Shown in pieces: positions 29,322 to 43,799 of a DNA stretch of 64,000 nt. The notes beneath the pieces are model-generated. The model saw only the letters and a list, made by a program, of their open reading frames with translations. It searched no databases and was not told where the DNA came from. Location of the stretch: NCBI GenBank assembly GCA_901472455.1, contig LR590464.1, forward strand, positions 248,001-312,000, written 5' to 3'. The DNA comes from Leclercia adecarboxylata (GTDB lineage: Bacteria > Pseudomonadota > Gammaproteobacteria > Enterobacterales > Enterobacteriaceae). Each line of letters begins with the position of its first letter. Positions within the stretch are counted from its first letter, which is position 1. The position numbers were made by a program, and so were the translations under genes.

Positions 29322-30597
29322 CTAACGGTTCAAACGCCGCACAATCCGTTCCACCTGCTGGCGAAAATCCGCTGCGACCTGGGCGGGGAGCTGGCCCTGC
29401 TCCAGTTTTTCCCGCGCGGCGGTGAACCTGTCGATCACCTGCAAATCCTCAATATAGGGCGTGGCGACGGCGGTCGTGTGCAGCGACTGCGCCTGGCGCA
29501 ACCCGGCGATCACCGGATCCTGCGGGTCAATCAGCCCCTGCTCTGTGAGCTGTGTCTCCGCCGCCTTGTTGAGCGGAATGCCGCGCTCCAGCCCCAGCGC
29601 CTCTACCGACTTAGGATCGTTAAGCAGGTAGTTCACCAGGATCGCCGCCTCTTTGGGATGCTTCGTGGATTTTGCCACCGACAGCATCTGCGCCGTTTTG
29701 AAATACACCCCCGATTCCTCCGTCCCGGGCTGCATCACGTAATCCCCCAGCACCAGCTTCGCGGGCGGGGTCATGTTGTTGGCAAACATACGAATGGTGA
29801 TGTTCCAGGTGAACAGGCCGCCCCATTCGCCGTTGATCCACGGCTTCATCTCATAGAGGTTGCCTTTGCCGTAGGAGGAGAGGGTTTTGGGCGACGGCAG
29901 AACGTGGTCATCGCTCAGGCGCTTCACAAAACTGAAGGCCTCATCCCACTGCGCGTCGTTCCAGGCGAAGGTGCCGTCGCTATTGAACATCGGCTTGCGG
30001 TGCGTCTGCATCATGTAGGTATTGAGCAGCAGAATGACATCCTGATCGACCATGGTGTAGGGATAGTAGTTGTTGCCCAGTTTCTGCTGGAAGGTTTTCC
30101 CGGCGGCAAAAAACGCCTCCCAGTTTTTTCGGGTACGCCAGCCCGGCTTTCTGCCAGGTCACATCGTTATAGTAAAAGACCGGGGCGTTGACGGAGACCG
30201 GCAGGCCGTTGAGCTTGCCGTTGATGGTGGTGGATTGCAGATCCTGAGCCTGATACTGGCTTAAATCCAGCTCCGCTTTCAGTTTGTCGAGATCGTAATA
30301 CCCGTCGCCGTTTTTGGAGAAGATTATCAGCCACGGCCAGTTGGTCTGCATCACATCCGGCTCGGTGCCGCTCGCCATCTGGGTGGTCAGGCGCGAAAGA
30401 TGCCCGTCCCAGCCGGTGTATTCGGCCTTCACTTTAATATCCGGGTGCGACTTTTCGAAGGCGTCCAGCGCCTTCAGCGTGGCCTGGTGGCGGCTGTTGC
30501 CACCCCACCACGACATGCGTAATTCAACGGGCTGCGCCCAGGCAGAGGTACAGGTAAATAACAGCGATGCGATGACACCTGACAGGAGTTTATTCAT
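29322..30597 (-). CDS. Extracellular sugar-binding protein, ABC family 1 (one frameshift)
   Basis: MalE-like periplasmic solute-binding protein of about 424 residues. The signal peptide M-N-K-L-L-S-G-V-I-A-S-L-L-F-T-C-T-S-A-W-A is cut before Q-P-V-E-L-R-M-S-W-W-G-G-N. The family pattern A-F-E-K-S-H-P-D-I-K-V and P-D-V-M-Q-T-N-W-P-W is clear. An extra A in the run at 30124-30129 breaks P-K-N-W-E-A-F-F-A-A. No ABC permease or ATPase gene is in the window beside it, so it is an orphan binding protein. It is read with the upstream dehydrogenase gene (98-bp gap). Ligand unknown; an oligosaccharide or uronic-type sugar is possible. Confidence 0.85.
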
Positions 30598-30695
30598 TTT
30601 TTATCTCCGGAATTTTTATTATTAAACAGGTGAGTAACGACACAATACTGACCAGTCGCGCTGGCGCGGCCTCCTGCCGCGCCTTCATCATGCTC

Positions 30696-31992
30696 TTAGC
30701 GTTTCGTCAGACGGGAAACCAGCTCGAACTCCTTAAAATTGACCGGACGTTGCTGCTGCATGGAGATATTGCCCGCAATCCCGGTCAGGATGGACATAGC
30801 CCCTGCCCGGTGGTCGGCCGCGCGCTGCAGCGGATCCTGGCCCGGCGTGCCAAAACAGGTCGGCCAGCATGGCGTTGTCGCCACCGCCGTGGCCCCCTTC
30901 ACCGAGGCTGAATACCGCTTTCCAGGGTTCGGCAAACATCGGGAAGACGGTGAGATCGCACTGCTCCAGGCTGCCCTCGTTTTCGCGATCGCCCCCGGCG
31001 TTGACGTAGGACTTCTCGACGATCTTCATCTCCAGACGACCTTCGGTGCCGTTAAAGACCACGTTCAGCCCTTCCCACGGCAGGTAGGCGTTAAGGGAGT
31101 AGGTGAGCTGCACCTGATTTTGATATTTAACCAGCACCGACAGGGTGTCTTCGATGGTAATGCCATCGCTGAACACGCTCTGGTCGCGGAAGTAGTTATC
31201 TTCATGCTCGGCATCGAGATAGAGCGCCTTAAGCTGGGCGTTCTCCGCCATCTGCAGGGCAAACGGATCCGCTTTCGCGTCGGCAAAGCCGTGGGCACGC
31301 GGGTAGAACTTCGTCACGCCGCGCTGCTCGGCGTTCTCCCTGCCGTAGAATTGCAGGCTGCCTTCGGCGTAAACCCGTTCCGGGTAGCTGCCGAGCCAGA
31401 AGTTCATCAGATCGAAATGGTGGGTAGATTTGTGTACCAGCAGGCCGCCACTGTTGCGCTTTTCCCGGTGCCAGCGGCGGAAGTAGTCTGCGCCATGTTC
31501 GGTGTTGAGCAGCCACTCAAAGTGTACCGAAGTAACCTTGCCAATCGTGCCCTGCATCAGCAACTCGCGCACCTTGCTGTGGTGCGGGGCGTATCGATAG
31601 TTGAAGGCCACCCGCACGCTGCGGCCGGTCTCTTCGATGGCATCGAGAATGCGCAGGGCGCGTTGTTCGTCGATGGTCATGGGTTTTTCGGTGATCACAT
31701 CGCATCCGGCGTGCAGCGCCCGAACGATGTAGTCGTCATGGGTGCGATCCATGGTGGTCACGATGACAACATCGGGACGCGTTTCGCGGATCATCTCTTC
31801 AAACTGCGCCGCCTGCCAGAGGGAAACCGGCTCTGCCCCTTCGTTTTTTAATAGCTGCCGGGCATACTCCATGCGCGTCCTATTGGTATCGCAGAAGGCG
31901 ACCAGTCTGGCATTTTCCCGCCAGGCACCGCCGATAGCGGAAATATATAAACCAGCACGACCACCGGTTCCTACCAGAGCATAATTTTTCAT
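30696..31992 (-). CDS. Gfo/Idh/MocA-family oxidoreductase (one frameshift)
   Basis: NAD(P)-dependent sugar dehydrogenase family, about 431 residues. The N-terminal Rossmann fold has Y-A-L-V-G-T-G-G-R-A-G-L-Y. The catalytic region contains D-V-I-T-E-K-P-M-T, with the family lysine, and V-A-F-N-Y-R-Y-A-P-H-H. The H-K-S-T-H-H-F-D-L-M-N-F-W motif supplies the active-site histidine. An extra C near 30841 breaks the frame close to the C terminus; the corrected end reads G-N-I-S-M-Q-Q-Q-R-P-V-N-F ... R-L-T-K-R. Upstream partner of the binding-protein gene and divergent (47 bp) from the unknown gene at 32040. Substrate unknown. Confidence 0.85.
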
Positions 31993-32039
31993 GGCATCCT
32001 CAAGTCAAATAGCAAAATAAATATCAGCAAGGTGACGCA

Positions 32040-33632
32040 ATGAAACGTATTCCACATCAGTTGATGGAGCTGAACAGCACTTTTATCTGGCACTGGCCCT
32101 GGTTTATTCAGGGGGGTGAAAAGCGCGAAACAGCACGGTTTCACTGGGATCATCCTGCACCAACAGGAACTGCTTTCGGTACTTGCCACGCCCTCGGCAT
32201 TAAGCCAAAAGCTCAACGTCGAGAACCTTATTCATCAGCAAAATTACGCCCTGCAATATTTAATCCGCGTCGATCGCTATCTGGCGGAAAATAACTTATC
32301 GTTCTGGCTGCAAGGGGAGGCCGCGCCGGATGACGATATTATTAAGCGTAAATTTCCTGAACTGACGTTCGACGAAAAAAGCGCGCCGGATTTCTGGCAC
32401 CAGTTTTATGCCGCCATATTGCATCCGCTATTACACGCCTTGCCCCACCTCAGCGGGCTTATTCTCAGCCTGACGACACCGGACTTTCAGACCACCCGCT
32501 GGCAGCAAAGCCTGCATGATGTCTGGAGCCTGCTGCGCGCCCGGGGCAAAAAGCTCATCCTGCGCGACTTTATTGATAACAGCTGGCCGCGACAGCAGCT
32601 GGCTAACATTCTGGCGACGCTCCCGGACGACGTCCGGGCCTCGGTTAAAGCCACGGAGCTGGATTACCACCCCGGCTTTGCCAACCATCCGCACATCGCC
32701 ACCCTGCCGGGGCATAAAAAGTGGATCGAGTACGATCTCTTCGGCACCGGTTACGGCTGGACCGCGCTGCCGTGTTATCTGGGCGATGAGATCAGCGGGC
32801 GCTTAAGCTGGGCGCTCAGCGCCGCCGAAAACGAAATCGAAGCTATAACTTCCCGCGTGAGCTGGCAGTGGCTGCCCGACAGCCGGGTGATGGACTCCGC
32901 CAACGCCATCAATCTGTTCGGTCTCACCGCCGCCAACCAGGCCGGCCGATGCGGCGTTGCCCGCCACCTTCGATCGCTGGGCGGAACATCATCAGCTCGG
33001 CTTTCGCTCTTTGCAGGACAAGCATCAGCTCTCGGCCATTGTCCACGCCAGCTACGACTGGTTGTGTAAAACGCCAAACCTCCTCGGGCGACGGCTGCAC
33101 TACCAGAGCCAGATCCCGGAGAGCATTGCCCAGGCGCAGCAGCTGCTGCATATGGACACCCGCAGCGCCAACTGGCTGCACGCCTGGCAGCCGCTGATGC
33201 CCGCCGACGATCCTGCGCTGGGCAAAGAGCAGCGTGAGCGGATGGCGCTAGAGAAAGAGGCCGCCTGCTTCCTCGCATCACGCACGCTGCAAAATCTGCG
33301 GGGAGCTCATGCCGCGGATAACCTGCCAGGACGATACCCTGGCTACCCTGCTCGCCGCCTGGCGCAGCGCGGAAATCTACAGCCAGATGTTCTCCCACGT
33401 GGCCGCCGCGGTGACCGACGTGTTGTGGCGGGATCACTACGGTGCGAACAGTCTGCCTGCTGACACCCTGCAGAAGCATCAGCAGCGGCTGCTTCACTAC
33501 ACCGACACCCTGAATCGCTGGCTGGCGGACCCACCCGCCAGCGGCCCCTTGTTCCTGCCGCTACTCCTCAGCCCGGAGCGGCTGGAGCGCTTTGCCAGAA
33601 GCCTGAGCGGAGTCGCTGTGACTAAAGCATAA
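32040..33632 (+). CDS. Unrecognised protein, about 530 aa, possible glycoside-processing enzyme (frameshifted)
   Basis: I do not recognise the family. ATG 32040 with AAGG eight bases upstream begins M-K-R-I-P-H-Q-L-M-E-L-N-S-T-F. Extra G near 32115, extra C near 32950 and extra G near 33302 are corrected to give one chain of about 530 residues. The first 290 residues alternate helix-like and strand-like blocks (G-F-T-G-I-I-L-H, L-S-F-W-L-Q-G-E, G-L-I-L-S-L, K-K-L-I-L-R-D-F, K-W-I-E-Y-D-L-F-G-T-G-Y-G-W) as in TIM-barrel glycosidases; the rest is mostly helical. No signal peptide. Context (sugar-binding protein and Gfo/Idh dehydrogenase) suggests carbohydrate metabolism, by inference only. Confidence 0.6.
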
Positions 33633-33752
33633 AAACTGAGACGGGGGATTGTCTGTACGGGGGGGCAGAGGGAAAGCCGGGGATTGAGGTGAAATCGGGA
33701 AAAGTGTGATGGCCTTTGCGAATTGCAGATAAAGCCTGTGATGCACATCGGC

Positions 33753-33798
33753 TTTTTCCCTTCTGGTGACGTGATAAACGTCACCAGAAGGGGAAAAA
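33753..33798. repeat. Long inverted repeat before actP
   Basis: Arms TTTTTCCCTTCTGGTGACGT and ACGTCACCAGAAGGGGAAAAA with a 5-nt loop GATAA, pairing over about 20 bp with one bulge. The T-run is 5' and the A-run 3' on the plus strand, and likewise on the minus strand, so it is not an ordinary intrinsic terminator even though it lies between convergent genes. Confidence 0.75.
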
Positions 33799-33835
33799 AA
33801 ATGTGATCCCGACCAGCGGCCGGGGGAGGGGTTTT

Positions 33836-35797
<1,962 letters not shown>

Positions 35798-35840
35798 CAG
35801 ATTCTCCAGAAGTATCGGTAGGGTTGAGGTTTATTGTTAT

Positions 35841-35935
35841 TCCCTCTCCCGGAGGGAGAGGGTTAGGGTGAGGGTGAAGGAAGGAGCGGTCTGATGCCCT
35901 CACCCCAGTCCTCTCCCACAGGGAGAGGGAGAAAA
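35841..35935. repeat. Two CTCTCCC palindromic repeats between acs and yjcH
   Basis: CCCTCTCCC-GGA-GGGAGAGGGTTAGGGTGAGGG followed after about 10 bp by GCGGTCTGATGCCCTCACCCC...CCTCTCCC-ACA-GGGAGAGGG. They lie inside the acs-yjcH-actP transcript. Confidence 0.75.
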
Positions 35936-35937
35936 AA

Positions 35938-37898
<1,961 letters not shown>

Positions 37899-38319
37899 GG
37901 TTTTTGTTCTCCTTGTAGAATGTTAATGATATGTCGCAAAAACGTTAATTGTAGGGGCTTTGGGACCTTTGTTTACTATTTGGGCGACAGATCACGCAAA
38001 AATTAAAGAGTTCGAAAATTGAGCAAATGACACTTTGCAGAAAAATAATTACTCTTGAGGATTATTTGCATTTATAGATAAAAAAAGCGTTTTTATAACA
38101 AAAGGTTATTTATCATTACTGATATAAATTAGCGTGATAACGCCTTTTGTCAGTCAAATGCCTCGTTCTTAAAGGCTTGCGCAGCATGCCGTGCAAATGG
38201 TACTGATACCGCGCGTTAAAAAACCCCATAAATGAACGCAACACAATTCATACCCTTTCAGTATGTGTCGTCCCCGCCGTTTTACGAGTACGAACACTTC
38301 ATTGAGGAAGTCTCTTGTT
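37899..38319. other. acs/gltP divergent control region
   Basis: 421 bp, AT-rich, no gene. It holds the CRP-like site at 37980 and several A/T-tract stretches (for example near 38075-38130). Both flanking genes must be expressed from here. Confidence 0.7.
37980..37999 (-). promoter_or_regulatory. CRP-like site upstream of acs
   Basis: The minus strand reads TTGCGTGATCTGTCGCCCAA: a good left half (GTGATCT) and a weak right half, about 80-100 bp before acs. E. coli acs is activated by CRP from upstream sites. Confidence 0.5.
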
Positions 38320-39634
38320 ATGAAAAAATTTGAAAGTCAGCCTGGCCTGGCAAATTTTGCTGGCCCTTGTGCTGGGTATCTTGCTGGGCAGTTATCTGCA
38401 TTATCACAGTGACAGCCGCGAATGGCTGATCGCCAACTTACTGTCGCCAGCCGGTGATATCTTTATTCATCTGATCAAGATGATTGTGGTGCCAATTGTC
38501 ATTTCGACGCTGGTGGTTGGGATTGCCGGGGTCGGCGACGCGAAGCAGCTCGGCCGTATCGGCGCAAAAACGATTCTTTATTTCGAAGTGATCACTACGG
38601 TCGCGATCATTCTTGGCATCACGCTGGCGAATGTGTTCCAGCCTGGCGCGGGTATTGATATGTCGCAGCTGGCGACGGTGGATATTTCGAAATACCAAAG
38701 CACAACCGCAGAAGTGCAAAGCCATTCTCATGGCCTGATGGGCACGATCCTGTCGCTGGTGCCGACCAATATCGTGGCGTCGATGGCGAAGGGCGAAATG
38801 CTGCCGATCATCTTCTTCTCGGTGCTGTTTGGTCTGGGCCTGGCGTCGCTGCCCTCCACCCATCGCGAGCCGCTGGTGACCGTGTTCCGCTCCATCTCTG
38901 AAACCATGTTCAAAGTCACCCATATGGTGATGCGTTATGCGCCGGTTGGGGTATTCGCGCTGATTTCCGTGACGGTGGCGAACTTTGGTTTTGCCTCCCT
39001 GTGGCCGCTGGCGAAGCTGGTGCTGCTGGTACACTTCGCCATCCTGTTCTTCGCCCTGGTGGTGCTGGGGCTGGTGGCGCGGATATGTGGCCTGAGCATC
39101 TGGATCCTGATCCGCATCCTGAAAGACGAGCTGATTCTGGCGTACTCCACCGCCAGCTCCGAGAGCGTGCTGCCGCGTATTATTGAGAAGATGGAAGCCT
39201 ACGGGGCGCCTGCGTCAATCACCAGCTTCGTGGTGCCGACCGGTTACTCGTTCAACCTCGACGGCTCCACGCTGTACCAGAGTATCGCGGCGATCTTCAT
39301 TGCCCAGCTGTACGGTATCGACCTCTCCCTGTGGCAGGAGATCGTGCTGGTGCTGACGCTGATGGTGACCTCAAAAGGGATTGCTGGCGTGCCGGGCGTG
39401 TCGTTTGTGGTTCTGCTGGCGACGCTGGGTAGCGTGGGCATTCCGCTGGAAGGGCTGGCGTTTATCGCCGGTGTTGACCGTATCCTCGACATGGCGCGTA
39501 CCGCGCTGAACGTGGTGGGTAATGCGCTGGCGGTGCTGGTGATTGCCAAGTGGGAACACAAATTCGATCGTAAGAAAGCCCTGGCGTATGAACGCGAGGT
39601 GCTGGGCCGTTTCGATAAGACGGCTGACCAGTAG
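38320..39634 (+). CDS. gltP: GltP, proton/glutamate-aspartate symporter (one frameshift)
   Basis: Dicarboxylate/amino acid:cation symporter (DAACS family), 437 residues. ATG 38320; an extra A in the run at 38322-38327 hides the true N terminus M-K-N-L-K-V-S-L-A-W-Q-I-L. Hairpin and substrate motifs S-T-A-S-S-E-S-V-L-P and G-Y-S-F-N-L-D-G-S-T-L-Y, and M-V-T-S-K-G-I-A-G-V-P-G, are conserved. The C terminus R-F-D-K-T-A-D-Q matches E. coli. A REP and a CTCTCCC palindrome follow. Confidence 0.96.
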
Positions 39635-39644
39635 TGTAAAAAAA

Positions 39645-39674
39645 GCCCGGTGGCGCTGCGCTTACCGGGCCTAC
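39645..39674. repeat. REP element after gltP
   Basis: GCCCGGTGGCGCTGCGCTTACCGGGCCTAC, a full REP palindrome of the enteric type, 10 bases after the gltP stop. Confidence 0.85.
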
Positions 39675-39679
39675 TATAC

Positions 39680-39722
39680 TATTCCCTCTCCCCTTTGGGA
39701 GAGGGTTAGGGTGAGGGGATTT
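39680..39722. repeat. CTCTCCC palindromic intergenic repeat
   Basis: CCCTCTCCCCTTTGGGAGAGGG followed by TTAGGGTGAGGGG, between convergent gltP and yjcO. Confidence 0.75.
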
Positions 39723-40399
39723 TTACTCCCCGCTCAACGCATCAAACTCCTCGCAGCCGGTATCAAACCCTTCACTACAGCTCAGATTAAACCAGTACAG
39801 CGCCTTCTGTTTATTGGGGGTGATAAACCCGGCCTCCGCCCTGATGAAACACCTGACCTGCCCAGTATTCCGCGTAACCCGTGCGCGAGAGGGCGGAGCT
39901 TTGCTTAAACCACTGCGCGGCCTGAACATCATCCTGCGCCACCTCCACGCCGTTGGCGTAGATCAACCCCAGCAGCAGTTGGGCATCGACAGCGGCGTCA
40001 TCCTCGGTATTCGCCGCGGCTTTATGCAGTAAGGTCAATGCCTGCGGGTAGTCGGTTTGCCCGGCACGGGTATTCACCAGCAACCGCGCCAGCATCACCG
40101 CCCCCGGCGAGCTGCCCGCCACCGTGGCCTGCTGCGCCAGCCCCTTTGCCTGGGTTAAATCGCCGTGTTTAAACTTGATTTGCGCCAGCAGCGCCATGGC
40201 ATCGATATCGCCGTTTTTGGCCGCTTTTTCGGCCCAGGTTTCGGCCTGCTTATCATCACCCGAGCTGTAATAGGTTTCGGCAAGGTAATACTGCGCGCGG
40301 CTGTCGCCCGCCTCAGCCTGCTTCAGGTACTGGCCGCCAATCTCTTCGGCGCCCACCAGGGAAGAAAAAAAGGATCAATAAAAGATAAAGAGATTTCAT
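39723..40399 (-). CDS. yjcO: YjcO, Sel1-repeat periplasmic protein (frameshifted)
   Basis: About 225 residues. The start at 40399 gives a signal peptide (M-K-S-L-Y-L-L-L-I-L-F-F ... V-G-A) once an extra T in the run at 40366-40372 is removed. Sel1-like (TPR-type) repeats are seen as A-G-D-S-R-A-Q-Y-Y-L-A-E-T-Y-Y, N-G-D-I-D-A-M-A-L-L-A-Q-I and A-V-D-A-Q-L-L-L-G-L-I-Y-A-N-G-V. A second break near 39825 is followed by N-K-Q-K-A-L-Y-W-F-N-L-S-C-S-E-G-F-D-T-G-C-E-E-F. Homologous to E. coli YjcO at the same place; role unknown, probably protein-protein contact. Confidence 0.88.
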
Positions 40400-40601
40400 G
40401 CGTTATTTTCGTAGGGGTAGATAACGGGCAGTATAAGCGTGGGACGAGAAGAAAAAAATGGGTGCATTAAGACCTCCACTATCCACAAGCCGGGCGGGTT
40501 TCCCCACCCGCTGACGTTAGCCTGCCGCGCAGGCTGATTTAGCCGCCACGTCGTGCTGTTCATCCTTTATACCCGTCATACATCACGTAGCTGACGCCTG
40601 T

Positions 40602-40634
40602 AAAAATGGAGTGAATACTCACCCCATTTTTTTA
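40602..40634 (-). terminator. Terminator of fdhF
   Basis: Minus-strand stem AAAAATGGGGTGA-GTAT-TCACTCCATTTTT with a T-tail, 20 bases after the corrected fdhF stop. Confidence 0.75.
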
Positions 40635-40653
40635 TGGTTCCGTTAATTAAGCC

Positions 40654-42804
40654 TTAGCCAGTGGCCATTTCACGTAAAGTATTTTTTCAGTTTGTTATAT
40701 TCCTCAAGAACATATTGTTCGGCAGCCGATTGATCCGCAATGGGTTCCACGCGCACCGCACAGTATTTGTATTCCGGCGTTTTGGTTATGGGGCTTAAAT
40801 TCTCCGTCACCAGCTCGTTACAGGCGCCGATCCACCACTGGTAAGTCATGTACACTGCCCCGACGTTTGGCCGGTCGCTCACCTGAGCGCGGGTAATGAC
40901 CCGGCCTTTGCGTGAGTTGACCCACACCAGCGCCTCATCCTCAATGCCCAGCCGTGCGGCATCCTCAGTGTTAATCTGCACATAGCCGGGTTCATCGGCC
41001 AGCGCCGACAGAGCCGCACAGTTGCCGGTCATCGAGCGACAGGAGTAGTGACCCACTTCGCGCACCGGTGGAGAGCACCAGCGGATAGTCGTCATCCAGC
41101 TTATCAATGGGGGCCATCCAGTCGCAGGTGAAGAACTGCGCCAGCCCGTTCGGGGTATCAAATTTTTCCGCGAACAGGTACGACGTGCCCTGATCTTCCG
41201 GCGACTCATCCCAGCAGGGCCACTGGATATAGCCCAGCTCGCCCATCTTTTCGTAGGTTGCGCCCTTAAAGCCCGGGCACAGCTGGCGCAGCTCATCCCA
41301 GATTTGCTGGGTGTTGTCGTAGTGCATCGGATAACCCATCCGGGTCGCAATCTCGCTGATGATCTGCCAGTCGGTTTTCAAATCCCACTTCGGCTCGACC
41401 GCCTTAAAGAAACGCTGGAAGCCGCGATCGGCGGCGGTGTAAACCCCCTCCATGCTCGCCCCAGGAGGTGGACGGCAGGACGACATCCGCCACCGCCGCG
41501 GTTTTGGTCATAAAGATGTCCTGAACAATCACCAGCTCCAGATCGGCAAAGGCCCGACGCACCGCCGGAAGTTCGGCATCGGTTTGCAGCGGATCTTCGC
41601 CCATGATGTACGCCGCCCGCACCTCGCCGTGGGCCACACGGTGCGGCAGTTCGCTGATGCGGTAGCCGGGATGCGCAGGCAGGCTCGCCACGCCCCAGGC
41701 TTTGGCAAATTTCTCGCGGTTTTCCGGGAACTTAACAAACTGGTAGCCCGGGTAGGTATCCGGCAGCGCGCCCATGTCGCAGGCACCCTGCACGTTATTC
41801 TGGCCGCGCACCGGGTTGACCCCGACGTGGGCTTTGCCGAGATTGCCGTTCAGCATCGCGAGGCTGGTGAGCGAGCGCACCGTTTCCACCCCCTGCCAGA
41901 ACTGGGTGACACCCATCCCCCACAGCAGGGTGGCCGTTTTCGCTCCGGCATACAGACGCGCGGCCTGGCGGATCTCTCCCGCACTTACGCCAGTAATGGC
42001 CTCGACCGACTCCGGCGTATAGCGTTCAACGATCTTACGGTACGCCTCAAAGCCTTCCGTGCGGGCAGTGACGAAGGCCCGATCGTAGAGCTGCTCGGCA
42101 ATAATCACGTGGCCGATGGCATTAAGCAGGGCGATGTTTGAGCCGTTTCGCAACGCGATATGCATATCGGCAATGCGCGCGGTTTCGATGCGCCGCGGAT
42201 CGCAGACGATAATTTTGGCCCCGTTCTGCTTCGCGCGCAGAATGTGGTTCGCGACGATCGGATGTGAATCCGCCGGGTTATAGCCGAAAATAAACACCAG
42301 ATCGGTGTTATCAATCTCGTTGATGGCATTGCTCATGGCGCCATTCCCGACCGACTGGTGCAGACCTGCAACCGAGGGGCCGTGTCAGACGCGTGCGCAG
42401 CAGTCGACGTTGTTGGTGCCAATCACGGCGCGCGCAAATTTTTGCATGATGTAGTTGGTTTCATTCCCGGTGCCGCGCGAGGAGCCGGTGGTCTGGATCG
42501 CATCCGGGCCGTGCTGCGCCTTGATGGCGCTGAGACGGCGGGCGACGTAATCCAGCGCTTCATCCCAGGAGACGGACTCCAGCTTGCCGCCACGTGTGCG
42601 CCGGATCATGGGAGTTTTCAGCCGCGGGGTCAGGATTTGGGTGTCGTTGATAAAATCCCAGCCGTAGTAGCCCTTCAGGCACAGCTTGCCCTGGTTGGTT
42701 TTCCCCCCGGCTGCCTCGGCACGGACGATGCTGCCGTTATCGACGACCAGGCTTATCTTGCAACCTGATGCGCAATAGGGGCACACCGTGATGACGTTTT
42801 TCAT
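40654..42804 (-). CDS. fdhF: FdhF, formate dehydrogenase H, selenoprotein (in-frame TGA; frameshifted)
   Basis: Molybdopterin formate dehydrogenase of the formate hydrogenlyase complex, about 715 residues. The start M-K-N-V-I-T-V-C-P-Y-C-A-S-G-C-K at 42804 carries the [4Fe-4S] cysteines. The TGA at 42385-42387 in C-C-A-R-V-U-H-G-P-S-V-A-G-L-H reads as selenocysteine, as in E. coli U140, with a SECIS directly behind it. Extra G near 41460, extra G near 41062 and an extra A near 40682 shift the frame; corrected, the C terminus is N-K-L-K-N-T-L-R-E-M-A-T-G. A sigma54-like promoter lies upstream. Confidence 0.95.
42347..42387 (-). promoter_or_regulatory. SECIS element and UGA selenocysteine codon of fdhF
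   Basis: Immediately after the TGA the minus strand reads CACGGCCCCTCGGTTGCAGG then TCTGCACCAGTCGG. The apical stem-loop GGTTGCAGGTCTGCACC, which contains the SelB-binding loop, is identical to that of E. coli fdhF. Confidence 0.92.
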
Positions 42805-42848
42805 CGGTCTCGCTCCAGTGTAAATGATGCTGACGTGTGGGTTTATTA

Positions 42849-42864
42849 TGCGGCTTGCAGGCCA
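42849..42864 (-). promoter_or_regulatory. Candidate sigma54 promoter of fdhF
   Basis: The minus strand reads TGGCCTGCAAGCCGCA: GG and GC separated by 10 bases as RpoN requires, about 45 bp before the fdhF start. The match is weaker than at pspG. E. coli fdhF is RpoN/FhlA-dependent. No FhlA site was identified here. Confidence 0.5.
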
Positions 42865-43067
42865 CATTCTTATTGTGGGATTGCCCTGACTTTACGGGTG
42901 AATTCGGGTCAAAACCCTGACAGAAAACAGGCCCACGTCAAAAAATGCGACGGCGAAAGCGATGGGGATGTGACGGCGGTTGAAGATCCGCAAGGGAAAG
43001 GACGTTTTGGCTGGAGCCTTGCACATAATGGGCCAGACTGATCACTATCTCCCTGATGGAATCCAGT

Positions 43068-43799
43068 ATGAAACCAGCAATTCTGGTGGTCGATGACGAC
43101 ACCGCGGTCTGCGAACTGTTGCAGGACGTCCTCAATGAGCACGTCTTCACTGTCCATGTGTGCCATAACGGCCAGGATGCCCTGCGTCTGGCGCAGCAAG
43201 CGCCGGAGATCGCGCTGGTGCTGCTGGATATGATGCTGCCGGATATCAATGGCTTGCAGGTGCTACAGCAGTTGCAAAGCAGCGCCCCGAGTTGCCGGTG
43301 ATCATGCTGACGGGCCTGGGCAGTGAATCGGACGTGGTGGTCGGCCTGGAGATGGGCGCCGACGACTACATTGGTAAACCCTTCAACCCCCGGGTGGTGG
43401 TGGCGCGCGTCAAAGCCGTGCTGCGCCGCACCGGTGCGCTGGCGGCAGAGCCGGTGGCCGTGCGGGCAGCCGGGGATCAGCTTTAACGCTGGACGCTGGA
43501 CACCACCCGCTGTGAATTGATCGACGCCCGGCGCGGCGTGGTCGCCCTGACCCAGGGCGAGTACGGTTTGTTGCTGGCGTTGACGCAAAACGCGCGTCGG
43601 GTACTCAGCCGGGAGCAGCTGCTGGAGCTGACCCACAGCGAAAAGCGCGGAGGTGTTCGATCGCACCATCGACGTGCTGATCATGCGCCTGCGACGCAAA
43701 ATTGAAATTAACCCCCATCAGCCGCTGCTGATTAAAACCATCCGCGGGCTGGGCTATGTCTTTGCCGCCGACGTGCTGCACGGTGACAGGGCGGCCTAG
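43068..43799 (+). CDS. OmpR/TorR-type response regulator of the sugar locus (frameshifted)
   Basis: Two-component response regulator, about 240 residues. ATG 43068 ([11 protein letters not shown]) with GGA seven bases upstream. Receiver domain: acidic triad D-D-D, phospho-Asp in [11 protein letters not shown], switch T in M-L-T-G-L and Lys in I-G-K-P-F. The C-terminal winged helix has [12 protein letters not shown] and [13 protein letters not shown] ... [10 protein letters not shown]. Breaks near 43292, 43480 and 43655. Probable partner of the hybrid kinase at 50660, at the other end of the sugar locus. Its stop overlaps the stop of the convergent kinase gene. Confidence 0.87.

Noticed and set aside
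42385..42387. Premature stop in fdhF
   Set aside because: The TGA is at the known selenocysteine position, with an intact SECIS hairpin directly after it.
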